50,845 bases of DNA from Glandiceps talaboti (taxonomy: Eukaryota; Hemichordata; Enteropneusta; Spengelidae): NCBI RefSeq assembly GCF_964340395.1, contig NC_135564.1:22255442-22306286 (forward strand), given 5' to 3'. The notes beneath the pieces were generated by a model. It searched no databases. It was not told where the DNA came from and saw nothing but the letters and a program-made list of their open reading frames with translations. Shown in pieces: positions 24,166-38,015 of the stretch. How positions within the stretch are numbered: position 1 is the first letter of the stretch; every line of letters starts with the position of its first letter. Both the position numbers and the translations under genes were made by a program.

Positions 24166-25085
24166 GACTAGAGATTAAACAGTAACTTGAGAGAGAAAAC
24201 TGTTTTTATGGATGTGGATACTTTAGTCTAACTATTGTTTTACTCTGTATTTTGTATCTTCTTCATATGGATTTCTCCTCAGTTCAAAAGAGCGTTGTAC
24301 TTCATTACGGCCGGATTTTCCTTTTTGCCTTGTATGTGTTCAAATTTGTCGTCTTAAAACTGTTACTAATCCGTCACAATATTACACTGTTAACATTGCG
24401 TTCATTTTAAATAACCGATTTCGGAAATAAAGGCGTAATTGTCAACACCACGTGATACACTGTACGTAGTAGTAGAGATGGCAATAATACGAATTCCATG
24501 CATTTAGTTTATCAAACTTATAAGAAGAGAGAAACTATTAATATAAGTAAGGAGGCCAAAGGAGCGTCATCGCCGACGACGTCGTTATGCTTGAGTCACT
24601 GGTTATGAATCCCATCAAATAATGGACAGATGACGAGTCGCGACAAGAAACAATGTCGCCAATTAAATTATCATGATAATTAGTAATAATAAGGCCATTG
24701 GAAAAATTAGGCAGAATACTAAGGATGGACTTGCATATATTGTACAGCTACACTGAGATGTAGTATTTGTATAAGATTACAGGGGAAATAGTATAAAATA
24801 TGGCCAAGGTTTGGCACAAATTGATGGCTTTTTTATATTTTGCAACAGAAGTTTCTTTAATCCAAATCATGGCCATAATTCGTGACAAATTTCACAATAA
24901 AAGCATTTATATAGAAAATTGAATTCAAGTCGTTGTATATTTAACGATAAGCCACTGAGGAGAAGAAATAGAGTTGGATAATAAGGATGACATTTCATAG
25001 AAAAATCATAGATTTATTTTGACAAAGGAGCTCAGAAGACGATTCAGAGACGATTTTCCCTTCCGTAAGGGAAGATTCTGTTACG
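24166..25085. other. unique spacer, no gene seen
   Basis: AT-rich sequence with no reading frame above 60 codons and no recognised repeat or RNA gene. Confidence 0.5.
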
Positions 25086-25093
25086 CGTGTCTG

Positions 25094-25097
25094 TCCG

Positions 25098-25128
<31 letters not shown>

Positions 25129-25143
25129 CTGTCCGTGTGTGTG

Positions 25144-25226
<83 letters not shown>

Positions 25227-25238
25227 GTGTGTATGTAT
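25094..25238 (+). repeat. (TG)n and (TGTC)n compound microsatellite
   Basis: TG repeats with a few TGTCCG interruptions pass into TGTC repeats from about 25185. Confidence 0.96.
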
Positions 25239-25318
25239 GCATGTGCGCGTTAATTTTGGATTGGATTTGGATTTAATTTCTCAACAAGGGTTAGGGTGTT
25301 AGTTGGCTCTACTACCAC

Positions 25319-25319
25319 T

Positions 25320-25352
<33 letters not shown>
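25319..25352 (+). repeat. (TTG)n microsatellite
   Basis: About eleven TTG repeats ending in a short T run. Confidence 0.95.
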
Positions 25353-25355
<3 letters not shown>

Positions 25356-26049
25356 TTATAAAAGGAGGAGGGGTGGGTTCTGGAAACAGTGGATGAGATA
25401 TAATGCTATGAGAAATACACTAACTATCACTACTTCCCAAACATTGTTTTGACGATATTTGTTTTACATGTTTGAATAATAGTCATGGGATTATTATATG
25501 TCTGAGTACAATGGATGTATGGCTTACAGAGTTATACCATCAATGTTTGAATACAGTAGCCCCCTTTCACATCATTACAACGGTTTTCTATTCTTCATCA
25601 AGCTATTCAATTTAGTGGTGTTTTCGAGGATGTGCATGGTTTAGGTGAGCTGTGCACTTTAAATAGTAGTTCATCATTTGAAATCTGATAGGGAAGGGAT
25701 TTCAGGGATAGTTGACCAGTAGAGCCGGGAATGAGTTCTGGTTTAAATGAAAGACAGAAACACGGAGAGAATAACTTCTCCCCAATCCCTTTCTCTAAAA
25801 TAATTATTCTTATCGTCATTTCATTTAAATCAGTATTTTGTATATTTCAATATTGAACTTCTGGATTTTGTTTATAAATATCACAGCCAAATGTTATTGT
25901 GGCCACTATATATATATATATAACATTACAAAACGTTTTGAATATTTACAGAGTCTTGTAACAATTATATATGAGTACACTTGTAATACAGTTGTAAAAC
26001 TTGGAATAAAATTGCCGACATTTGTTTTTTTAAAAATAGTGCCAATGGT
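25353..26049. other. spacer, no gene seen
   Basis: Unique sequence with unrecognised 70-72 codon frames (reverse 25607-25819, forward 25838-26056). A GCCGACATTTGT word at 26012 matches the repeat at 27020-27155. Confidence 0.45.
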
Positions 26050-26460
26050 GTTGTAGCAGTATACGCGACCATTTGGCAGTTGCTATGGGGTGGTCATGTT
26101 GCTAGACATATTAGCATACATTTTTTGAATTTCGTTTACTTGTCTATGAATCCCTGATGTTATCTTTGCAATATACGTGATCACTTTGCTGTTGCTATCG
26201 GCGTGGTCTTGTTGCTAGGCATATTTGTATACACTTTTTGAACGTTTTTCATTTGTCAGAGAATCCATGTTGTTATCATTGACATTGTGAAATACACAAC
26301 CGTTTAGCTCTTGCTATTGGCGGTCATGGTTGCTAGGGATATTTGCATACATTTTTTGAATATTTACTTACTTGCCTACCAGATGATGTTGTTATTTGAC
26401 CAAAATGTACTGACATTTGGTTGTTACTAAGGGCGTGGTCATGGTTGCTAGGGTCAATAG
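26050..26460 (+). repeat. diverged ~115-bp tandem array
   Basis: Four diverged units with anchors GCTAG at 26101, 26214, 26332 and 26447 (spacings 113, 118, 115). Each carries words like GGCGTGGTCATGGTTGCTAG and ATATTTGCATACATTTTTTG. It leads toward the tail ending in CA/GACA repeats, the same layout as 2740-4111. Confidence 0.75.
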
Positions 26461-26974
<514 letters not shown>

Positions 26975-27019
26975 CTTAGCGATGCCTATAGCACTACTGA
27001 ACCTTATCAGTTGAGTTGT

Positions 27020-27155
27020 GCTAAAAACGACATTTGTAATAGAATTGCCGACATTTGTAATACAGTATTGCCGACATTTGTAATAAACTAACGACATTTG
27101 TCATAAAATTGTCGACATTTGTCATAAAATTGTCGACATTTGTAATAAAATTGGC
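27020..27155 (+). repeat. ~24-bp repeat, GACATTTGTAATAAAATTG type
   Basis: Five to six diverged copies of GCCGACATTTGTAATAAAAT or GTCGACATTTGTCATAAAAT. Related words occur in inverted orientation at 28438-28520 (TTATTACAAATTTCGGCAGG, TGTATTACAAATATCGTCAA). Confidence 0.75.
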
Positions 27156-27423
27156 AACATCTTAAAACCGAGTTTAAGATTTTTAAGAACAACGTTTACA
27201 TATAAATCTATCTGATGTGATCGTATCAAAGTGCTTTAGATTGTGTCGAGTGAATTGATAGAAAACACACTAGTTTTTTACTATTTACAATCAATGTTTC
27301 ATCTCCACCAATCCTTGATTTCAACAAATTAAACACCTGAATCTAAGAAACTTTATCATAATTCCCTGCGTCATAACTTATTCTACAAGCCAGGGAAGTT
27401 TTGCGGCGATATTTAGCACCAAA

Positions 27424-27510
27424 ATGGACACGGAACGATATTTAAAGAAAGAAAGAACGTTGGATTTGAATCATAGAAGTAGATACATAACAATATCGTT
27501 CCGTGTCCAT
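27424..27510. repeat. 18-bp perfect inverted repeat with 51-bp spacer
   Basis: ATGGACACGGAACGATAT at 27424-27441 is exactly mirrored by ATATCGTTCCGTGTCCAT at 27493-27510. The spacer holds GAATCATAGAAGTAGATACA, which also occurs with one change at 20117-20136. Confidence 0.85.
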
Positions 27511-27718
27511 CGTTGGTTGGCCTGTCATAGGCTTGTGTTAATAAATCCATCAGAAGTTCTGATATCATGGACAAGGCAAGCGATTATGTTTCTTTTTATA
27601 CATAAGTACAATTAGTTCAAGGACCAACTTAAACGACTTTTTTGAAGCCAGTAAATACATTAGAGGACAGCAAGTAGACCTAAGAACTCAGTTGCGTATG
27701 TCACCCGAACATGGTAGT

Positions 27719-27955
27719 ATCTGTAACATTGGTATAGTGGCATTACTCTTATAGATGCAGTAAAGTCGCTTTGGTATATTAGAGAGCTTTAGGTGTGCAT
27801 CGGTACTATGTATAATCGAAACTGAATCTGGTACTGGTGTGTGTGCCCTAGACTCTGGCGAGATATGGTGATATGCAGTATCCATAATACATAGTGTCCG
27901 TAATGTGTGATGTCTGAAATATAGCCTTTATGCACTCACGGACTAGAATTCGTCG
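27719..27955 (+). mobile_element. fragment of the 44-46 kb TIR-element family (3' part)
   Basis: CTGTAACATTGGTATAGTGG and the following segment (GCATTA, GTAAAGTC, TTAGAGAGCTTTAGGTG, ATAATCGAAACTGAATCTG) align in order with 45600-45755 and 33019-33215. It is more diverged than either, and neither TIR is visible. This is a third copy of the family, probably truncated. Confidence 0.6.
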
Positions 27956-28125
27956 ATGTAGACTTATTGATACACTGACTTGTTTTAAAAAAATACCGAT
28001 GACGAATACTTTTCCAGCCATTACGGAACTTTAAATGTTTGCCCCCCCCCCCAAATGTACCACAAGTGACCTATTGGTTGTGAAATCGCCGTTTATATGT
28101 TTTCTAGAGAAATCACTTTGTTGAT

Positions 28126-28208
28126 AACCAACCAACCAACCAACCAACCAACCAACCAACCAACACGTAGGTACTAGTAGGTCTACTAGATAGGTAGGTA
28201 GGTAGGTA
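28126..28208 (+). repeat. (CCAA)n and (GTAG)n microsatellites
   Basis: About nine CCAA repeats (28126-28163) and five GTAG repeats (28189-28208) with short unique sequence between them. Confidence 0.93.
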
Positions 28209-29799
28209 TTTAGATAAGTAGATTGATTATTGACTAATTGGATGATCGATTGATATATTGATTGAATGATTGACAGATCGATCGATAATATATTGAAGAC
28301 TCCAAGTGGCCTAAGAATGACGTAATTATTGTAAATTGATTCTAGGAAACCTATAATGACGATATTTGATCTCCCTTCTAAGATTAGGCTGAGTAACTCC
28401 AATTCTCTGAAAGCCAGGGAGGAACCTCCTAAACCTTTCTTTTATTACAAATTTCGGCAGGTTTATTACACATTTTGTCTGAAATGTATTACAAATATCG
28501 TCAAGTTTTATTACAGTTATTTAGACCCCTCGTTGTAGAATTTTCTCTGCTTAATAGATGTATGAATACTTTCAATGAAATAGTTTGATCTTCTCCTGAT
28601 ATTGCCGTATATTAATAAGTTTAAGGCTGACATTCAATGTTTTAAACTAATTTAGTTAATTAATCAATTTGTTCTTTTTTGTATTTACTTTGTCTGTTAT
28701 TGTGTTTGTAGTTTTCCTACCGTATTGTGTAGTTTATTAGTATCCTGTATTTGAGTCTGTAAATGGGACTTGTTTCCCGTAGGACATTCCTGATAACTAA
28801 AATTTAAAATATATATATGAAAACTTATCACGTGACCTTTTGATTTTGACGGGGAACGCACGTGATACTGAAACGATGACTAAAACTTTGACTTGCAGCG
28901 ATGGAAATAAAATAGGTACTAATATATGTGGAGAACTAAAACATTAGCTTAGTGACACATAGGATTATCTCATGCTTCACGCTATGCTGTCAGACTCATG
29001 TCGTATCTGGTATACGCGTAACTAACCAATGATTTGTAATGTTCTATATTCATATAGTATATTAACATTACAAAGTCAAATGCTTGAATTCTTATTCGAA
29101 AAATGTGTTTAAAGATAGAGCAAAATCAAAAATGAAATTAAAAAATACATACGAAAACAATAAAAATAGGAGGCGTCATTCACTGCCATCAGTGCAATCG
29201 CATACCTTTATATGACAATTCTAACGGGCTTTTTGCAACATGATCTAACAAAACATCGATCGCAGTTGATGCCTGCAGACAAAAAAACATATCATCCCTG
29301 GATACAGGCCATAAAAACGTGAAGAATGTGAAATAAATAGCTAATATTCATGAGTATGTATGAATGTGTCGGTTCTAATGTGCAATGCTGCGATCATACA
29401 GTCATGCCTCCAGGGTCAAAACAGTCCCCTCTGTATACGTGGCGTCAGTTGTAGTGGAATCATATAGGGTTGACGATCCTCTACTACTTAAGACGTCTAT
29501 CGCGTTATGGATTAACCTGGCATCGATTGCCATGCATGAGATATTAAACATAATGAGAGAAAACAACATTGGGAGTTGAGAAATTGAAAATGGGAAACCG
29601 GGGAGTGAGGAGGAAAGGGGGGGGGGTGCGAAGGATAGATATTATCTTGAAGAACCAGAGAAATGCGTACTGATAGGTTGTTTGGATGGAGATTTCGTTT
29701 CTATGATAAACGCCATACATTGGTATATCGCTTATACCATGTTTGACTGAACTTACACTCAGCTATATTTTGTGACGTTTCAAAACAGTTAAATTCATT
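28209..29799. other. spacer, no intact gene; possible retroposon 3' UTR near 28740-28800
   Basis: Inverted copies of the GACATTTGTAATAAA motif lie at 28438-28520. CTGTAAATGGGACTTGTTTC and CCGTAGGACATTCCTGATAA at 28758-28797 are reminiscent of invertebrate LINE 3' UTRs, but no coding relic leads into them. The rest shows nothing recognisable. Confidence 0.35.
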
Positions 29800-29870
29800 T
29801 GAAAGAAAGAAAGTCTTTATTAATCAAACATAAAATAACTAGCTACGCAGCATTAAAATTAGGAGGACTT
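29800..29870 (-). mobile_element. antisense retroposon-like 3' end
   Basis: Read on the reverse strand, the sequence ends GATTAATAAAGACTTTCTTT followed by CTTTC: a poly(A) signal (AATAAA, complement of 29816-29821) followed by a TTTC tail. This is a common form for non-LTR or SINE ends. The body is too short to classify. Confidence 0.35.
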
Positions 29871-29899
29871 ATATGGAATTAACATTGACTTGTAGAATT

Positions 29900-30115
29900 G
29901 ATCGCATACATGTAAAAGTGGTGAAGTTGAGAATGAATATCACTTCCTTTTTAATATTCTACGAAGATGAAAAGATCCCAAACGAATTCATAGCCAACCA
30001 AATATTGATAATTCACAAGCTGGACATGACAACAAATAATTTGAACTTCTGACACCCCTTTCTGTAGTGACCAGAGATTTAAATAAACAGAGGCGTTTAC
30101 AAGTCAATTAAATTG
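29900..30115 (+). pseudogene. second, more decayed LINE ORF2 C-terminus
   Basis: From 29911 the forward frame reads CKSGEVENEYHFLFN, the same Cys/E-N-E-Y-H-F-L motif as the relic at 18.5 kb. The frame has stops at 29968 and 30037, then continues in phase with FELLTPLSVVTRDLNK, which matches the usual spacing of the LINE C-terminal helix region. The second Cys of the knuckle is replaced (FLFN). Both the sequence around the first Cys pair and the 3' UTR are lost. A TATG tract follows at 30143. Confidence 0.6.
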
Positions 30116-30142
30116 ATTTCCAGTTGTACTAAGTGTATGTGA

Positions 30143-30154
30143 CTTACATGTATG

Positions 30155-30184
<30 letters not shown>
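30143..30184 (+). repeat. (TATG)n microsatellite
   Basis: About ten TATG repeats. Confidence 0.95.
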
Positions 30185-30186
<2 letters not shown>

Positions 30187-31669
30187 GGAACTTACATTGT
30201 AAATGTAAATACTTCATTAACATTTCAACATAATTAGAAAAGTAACCAGCATGCGTTGGTCATAATGGATATTGTTTAGACTGTGGTTTATCTGTGGCTA
30301 GATTTTACACTTTAATCAATTGCCGCAAACAACATTTGAATTCGAATTTTTGTCTTGACCTTCTTTTGCACTGTCATAATGGAATGTATGTTTATATCTT
30401 GTATAAAAAGTAACATTCAAATAATTACAGTCCCTCCAAATAACAGACGTTTGGAGATTGTGTGTGTTTATGGTAACATTATCAAACAGTGATTACAATT
30501 AGTCATGACAATTAATTGTCAAAAGAAATTTGTGTTGTTATATAAGTTTAATAGACATGAAATATGGAGTGTTAATCCCAGGAATGTAAAAAGAAAACCA
30601 TCGTAATATGTTGAACCTTAAGTTAAGGTCAGTCACCTTTTATAGTAGTACACATCATAAACCCCGCTGGTAGCGATTAAAAACCCAACCATATGAAGGA
30701 ATCGCAGTCATAGCAGCGTCCACAATTAACCGTCGTCAATGCCACACTGTCGTCTGTTTCCGCTAGCAAGATAGCAATGTAAAACCGGCATGGAGCATAA
30801 CTCCTTCGACCGGTTGTCTGCGAAGAGTACTTAAATTGGAGACAGCGACAAGCTGGATTAGGAAGGAATATAATTAATGATCCGCTGTGCTGGGCGAATA
30901 GACGGCAACAGGAAGTACTTTGTACTTTGCCATTTAAAGCAGGGCCAACATATGAGATACAATGTTAATAGTTATAGCCTATAATGGTAGTGCGGTCTCT
31001 GATACCCCAGGCGACCTAAACTAAACTCAAGTGGTAACGTCGTGGACGTACAACTAGTTGATGACATTTTACATCCACCATTTCACAAGACAACGTAGTG
31101 TTTAATGTCAAAACTATCAGTATCCATAGTTACGAGGACGATTCGGGTCAACATCAGCCCATGGATTGGGTGATACTTCCATGATTAGACAAATCCAGGA
31201 GTATTCGGCTGGCAAGCCTTTCCTGTCAATGAAAGTTTCATTTTTTCCATCAACATTTCACAACAAATCAAGAACTATTTTGGTCTTCGATTAAAAAGAT
31301 ATTAAGATAGTTCTTGTAACTAGAACAATAACGGAATAATTGATTTGGATTATTTACACATGTACAATGTATATGTGAATTAGGTCGATGTGCCAATAGA
31401 TGCACACTTGAAACTTAGCCATGGAAATATTTGTAGACGCAACTTTCCTGTGTTTGCAATCAAATTGCCACGGTTCGCTCATTCCATCATAAGACACCAA
31501 TTAATGTTATCGTACAATTCGACACTTTTTTTCCACGATGTGACAAATTGGATATTTCAAAAAATGAGATAACGTTTAACGTTCTGAGATCGTCCGTGTT
31601 CCGCCCATTTCAGAATGAAGATATGAGGTGATTCTGTTGGGGGGAGGGACGATATTATTAGGATAGCAA
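30185..31669. other. unique spacer, no gene seen
   Basis: Unique sequence; a 60-codon forward frame at 31390-31572 is not recognised. No repeats or RNA genes were seen. Confidence 0.45.
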
Positions 31670-32073
31670 TAAGGGGTGGACCATTTGATATCCGGGGGGG
31701 GGGGGCTTTGAAGATTGGTGGAGAGTCATTATTTTTTTCCCATTGCTTGCCTGAGAATTATTTTTTTTTCTCCTTCGCCTATGCTGGAAGCTTTTTTTTT
31801 CTTTGCTTCTTTGAGATATCCGAATTTTTTTTACGTCAATGTTGAACACCTACATTTGTTGCCACAATTTTCTGTTTGGTTTTCACACAGGGTAATAAAG
31901 CGAGTAAAAAGAGGCTGTTCTATCACACACAGATTATATTTAGAAAACTACATATTTCATACATGTTTGATTTTCAATTAAATAAACATCATTGACAGTT
32001 TTTATGCCATGGTATGATGACACACTGAAAAATGCAAATCGGAAACTTGATTTGGTGAGTTCAAACATTCAGA

Positions 32074-33485
32074 CAGACCGGTCAGTTTCTCCAGCTTGGG
32101 GAGGGGGGGGGGGATAGGGGGTGGTCAGTGTTTTTTTCCATTGGGCCAACAAAAAGTCACCGACTCCCGTGAATAACGTTTCATGGCATCTTGACAGTAA
32201 GCTGTAGAGGGAAGAGCTTTGAGACTGGGATATGTCCACCTCTTGTGTGAGTGTGTGTGTGTGTGTGTATGGGGGGGGGGTGTTAGGGGTCTCCCCCTAG
32301 AAGCCCTGGAGGATTTTTACTCTTTAAAGCCAATTTTTAGGCTATTCACAGACACTTTCAGACAATAATTCCAAGCTTTACAAGACAGCTCTAACATGTA
32401 AAAAGCAACTACATAGGGTTGAAACATTTTTTAAATAAAGTTTCATAGGATCTTGACAGTAAGAGGTGGAGGGAAGAACTTTGATTTGTGACTGGGACAT
32501 GTCTACCTCTTATATGTCTGTGTGTGTGTGGGGGGGGGGGGTCTCAGAAGCCCTGGAGGATTTTTACTCTTGAAAGTCAAATTTTAAGCTATTCACAGAC
32601 ACTTTCAGACATTAATTTCCAATCTTTACAAGACAGCTCTAACATGTAAAAAATCAACCACATATGGTTGAAACATTTTTGAAATAAAGTTTTGATTGTA
32701 TCTTGACAGTAAGAGGTAGGAGGTAAGAGCTACTGGGATATGTTCACCTCTTATGGGGTCCTAGGGGGTCTCCCCCTTGAAGCTTTTGAAGTTTTTAAAA
32801 AAAATCAATTTTGGTAAATCTTATTGTTGGTTTAACGTATGAGTGGCCTCTGGGGTGAGGGAGTCCATGGAGTTTTCCCTCTGGCAGATCTGGAGTTTTT
32901 TTGTTTCTATAGGCAATTTTTAGGTTATTCATAGCCTCTGAGGTAATGTTGCCAAGCTTCGAAAAGCTAAAGTAAATATAACTTTTTAAATAAGTTTTCC
33001 ATGTTATAAAAGTGGGCCTGTAACATTGGTATAGGAACATTGATATTGCATTTATAGTAAAGTTATTGATGTGTTAGAGCACTTTAGGAGGTCATACCTA
33101 GTGTACAATAGAAACTTGAATTTGAGTTGTAGTGTCGATACATGTAGTGTCTGAAATAGGAAGTATATTCACCCCTTCTGACAAATTCATACTGAAGAGA
33201 CTAGAACAATTTAGATTAAGTTATTTTATAAACTATATAATAGTATTATAGATTACCATTACGAAACCTTCAAGATAAGTGAAGCACTGATTGTGAAACA
33301 GCCAAACACTTACATGGCATGTTCTGTAACTAGTGTGGTAGCTAGGTAATACATGTATATGTATAATTTTATGTATAGTTATGTTTGAACCCTTACATGA
33401 AGTAATATTTAAAAAAATTATGAAAGAAACAGAAACAAGAACAAATATATATATGTACCACAGGCCAACAAAACTGACTGGTCCC
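32074..33485. mobile_element. TIR element nested in 31673-33743 (same family as 44188-46179)
   Basis: The left end has GACCGGTCAGTTTCTCCAGC; the right end, reverse-complemented, has GGGACCAGTCAGTTTTGTTG. The interior carries three diverged direct repeats starting with TCTTGACAGTAAG at 32189, 32451 and 32701, each with GGGTCTCCCCCTAGAAGCC or a similar block and TTTACAAGACAGCTCTAACA. It then has the 3' region GAGTGGCCTCTGGGGTGAGG to the right end. The first bases of the left TIR are mutated and no clean target duplication remains. No coding capacity is seen. Confidence 0.65.
32241..32279 (+). repeat. (TG)n tract followed by a G run
   Basis: About 14 TG repeats and a G run inside the nested element; a similar short TG/G tract is at 32519-32539 in the next internal repeat. 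Confidence 0.9.
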
Positions 33486-33574
33486 TGACATGTGTTTGAA
33501 AATGTTTGTCATGATTTGACAAGTGTCCTGGTTGGAGAGGTACTAGCAGGTTGAACAGTACACTCGAACTTGTG

Positions 33575-33620
33575 CATCATATCCCTGCCAAGACATTTTT
33601 TTTCTAGCAGGGATATGATG
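33575..33620. repeat. 14-bp-stem hairpin
   Basis: CATCATATCCCTGC (33575-33588) and GCAGGGATATGATG (33607-33620) are perfect reverse complements around an 18-base loop with a T run, within the right arm of the outer TIR element. Confidence 0.8.
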
Positions 33621-33746
33621 TGGTTCATCTTTTTTTTTTCATCACCCACTCATATCCGGATTTTTTTCAAGCAACTCCATTTGGCATCTTTCTCCCCCCC
33701 CAAGTCTTCCAAGCCCCCCCCCAGATATCAAATGGTCCACCCCTAA

Positions 33747-34680
33747 CTACGTACCCACTGTACCTTGTTGTATGCTTTAAAAGGACAGGACTATGGATCG
33801 ACCACGACGAGAAAAAACTTCACTGAATGGAGAAATTGAAGAGAACAAGAATTTTGTACTTTGACACCCCCCCCCCGTGAAACAACTATGAACCAATCTC
33901 GACCTTCAAATAACTGATACATGTATCAAACATCGTAATGATAGTTTAATAAAAAATATATGAAAACGCTTTGTGAACATATAAACAAATAAATTCATAT
34001 CAAATACGGTCATAATCTATACAAATGAAATGAATTTGTATTACGTCAAATGGAAGATGGTGATAAGATTATTAAATATGAACCAGGCTGTAGGACCTAT
34101 CCAATTTAAAACTGATATTGATCGTGTTGTTGTTAATCAGATAATGTTTTAAACCCCCACTGCGTCAAACTAGTCAGTGTAAATCAGTCTTAACGTGTCT
34201 TTCTCCACTATCAATCTTAGTTAGTAGTTTTATTTATTCGAAAATTGTGCGAATAATTGTTACTTCATAAATGTGTGTCGGCATATGTAAACGTAGACTG
34301 GCTAGCCTGGCTGTTGAGATTAATTTCTAGATTTTAACACCAATATTATCAATATGTTTGGAAAATAATGATATTATGCCACGGATATAGAGAGTTTCTG
34401 TACTAATGTAAGTTAAGTTAAGAAAATAATATATCTTGTGACAAAATTCTCCTTTAAAATTAGAAATATCCAAACGTTTTTAGAACCTTTTAAGAAATAA
34501 ATTATACTAAGTCATTGAAGGAAATAAAGTCGCCATTATTTCGAACTAATATAATTACATTATCATATTTTGCCCTCAGCAACTTCACACACAAAACATG
34601 GAGGCCATTTTGAATTTTAATACGAATATCAAGAATACCAAACGTAACATTTACCATGGTAACAGTGTCTATTTCAAGGA
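33747..34680. other. unique spacer, no gene seen
   Basis: AT-rich unique sequence. A C run at about 33868 stands alone. No frame of note. Confidence 0.45.
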
Positions 34681-34762
34681 AGACAGTTCTGATACAGGTG
34701 ACGGAGTATACTAGACCAATAAGACAGTTCTGATACAGGTGACGGAGTATACTAGACCAATT
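34681..34762 (+). repeat. 41-bp direct duplication
   Basis: AGACAGTTCTGATACAGGTG followed by ACGGAGTATACTAGACCAAT occurs twice, starting at 34681 and 34722, without a mismatch. The overlapping reverse frame (34502-34972) changes frame across the copies, which argues against coding. Confidence 0.93.
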
Positions 34763-34830
34763 CAACAAGATACACAAGATTGACGTTTTCTGCCACGCAA
34801 ACAGTTTTAAAGATAAATCATATTGGTCTG

Positions 34831-34948
34831 ACAAACAAACAAACAAACAAACAAACAAACAAACAAACAAACAAACAAACAAACAAACAAACAAACAAAC
34901 AAACACAACAACAACAGCAGCAACAACAACAACAACAGAGCACAACAC
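34831..34948 (+). repeat. (AAAC)n then (ACA)n/(CAG) microsatellite
   Basis: About 18 AAAC repeats followed by an impure ACA/GCA trinucleotide tract. Confidence 0.95.
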
Positions 34949-35549
34949 CCACAACACATTAAGAATTGTCATCTGAGATGTATTGTTATCTATCGTTTAT
35001 CCTATGTTTTAACTTTGGCTATACAATATACATTGTACGAATCTCGTCCTTTCAGTCTGACACATTGCATTGAGTCACAAACCTAGAAAATGGACCCAAT
35101 CTTCGGCGGTCAAGGTTACTTACATAACATTATGTTCGTTCTTGTTACTATGGAAACCTGCCAAAGCGAAAATTGGGGTCATTGGTAGCGAGAATTCGAA
35201 GTACCACTCTTTTGTGTTGCCATGTGAATAATAGAATCGTATCCATTACAACAAAAGGTAGATAGTAACCTGTAATCATCAAAATTGATAGTGAAATTGT
35301 ATATATTACTGGGAGGTCAAAGTTGAATGCACAAACATTGAGTATTACTATTAGCAATGTATAAGGAGTTATCGCAGACAGTAGGTTTAAACAGCAGACG
35401 ATTGAAAACTAGCTCCAATGGCTCCCGTACATCTGTCTGTGGCTAACTACCCGGAAGCCCCTGAAACACATGATTAGTCAAATCATAAAAATTTAGTCGG
35501 CATAAAATTGGAAAATTAGACAACATTAAAATGTGATTATTGAAACTGA
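34949..35549. other. spacer, no gene seen
   Basis: Unique sequence; a 69-codon reverse frame at 35148-35357 is not recognised. Confidence 0.45.
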
Positions 35550-36408
<859 letters not shown>

Positions 36409-36490
36409 TTCTATTAGTCACGTTTTGATTGGTCCTTCTATTAGTCACGTTTTGATTGGTCCTTCTATTAGTCACGTTTTGATTGGTCGT
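36409..36490 (+). repeat. 27-bp triplication with inverted CCAAT boxes
   Basis: Three copies of TATTAGTCACGTTTTGATTG plus GTCCTTC. Each includes GATTGG, the complement of a CCAAT box. They are in frame in the 36251-36646 reading frame (repeat SISHVLIGP) only because 27 is a multiple of three. Confidence 0.9.
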
Positions 36491-37680
<1,190 letters not shown>

Positions 37681-37825
37681 GTTTTGGTAGTACTGGAACT
37701 CTTTCTTGGTTGTAACTCGGAGTTTCACGCATGGTGCGATCATCAGATCATCAGAGTGTCTGATGATCGCACCATGCGTGAAACTCCGAGTTACAACCAA
37801 GAAAGAGTTCCAGTACTACCAAAAC
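37681..37825. repeat. 67-bp-arm perfect palindrome (foldback)
   Basis: The left arm 37681-37747 and right arm 37759-37825 are exact reverse complements over 67 bp around an 11-base loop. The arms begin GTTTTGGTAGTACTGGAACT. Flanking direct repeats (37625-37655 and 37854-37884) and TA tracts surround the structure. It is either a foldback element inserted in TA repeats or an inverted duplication made during replication or assembly. Confidence 0.92.
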
Positions 37826-37883
37826 TATTACGCTCTGCCACTGCGGTATAGAGCACTGTCTTAGCAGATTGATACTCACCGAG

Positions 37884-37885
<2 letters not shown>

Positions 37886-37958
<73 letters not shown>
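37886..37958 (+). repeat. (TA)n microsatellite
   Basis: About 36 TA repeats directly following the second CACCGAGT segment. Confidence 0.97.
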
Positions 37959-37961
<3 letters not shown>

Positions 37962-38015
37962 CAATAAGGACAATATACTATACAACAGAGTAATTGATCA
38001 TTACGAGGTAATACA

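Larger units (their letters stand above)
31673..33743. mobile_element. MITE with perfect 20-bp TIRs and TAA target duplication (host of a nested insertion)
   Basis: The left end is GGGGTGGACCATTTGATATC plus a G run. The right end, reverse-complemented, is the same 20 bases plus a G run, then GCTT(T/G)GAAGA on both sides. TAA flanks both ends (31670-31672 and 33744-33746). A second TIR element occupies 32074-33485, so the original insertion was about 660 bp. TIRs beginning GGG and a 3 bp TAA duplication suit a non-autonomous PIF/Harbinger-like element. No transposase is encoded. Confidence 0.7.

Noticed and set aside
27775-31425. Shared peptide DAHLKLS between reverse 27.8 kb and forward 31.4 kb with only silent codon differences
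   Set aside because: A seven-residue match is expected by chance when all six frames of 50 kb are compared, and the similarity does not extend.
34502-34972. 156-codon reverse frame with Val/Leu/Phe-rich start
   Set aside because: The N-terminal half is AAAC and ACA repeats read in reverse, and the 41 bp duplication is read in two different frames.
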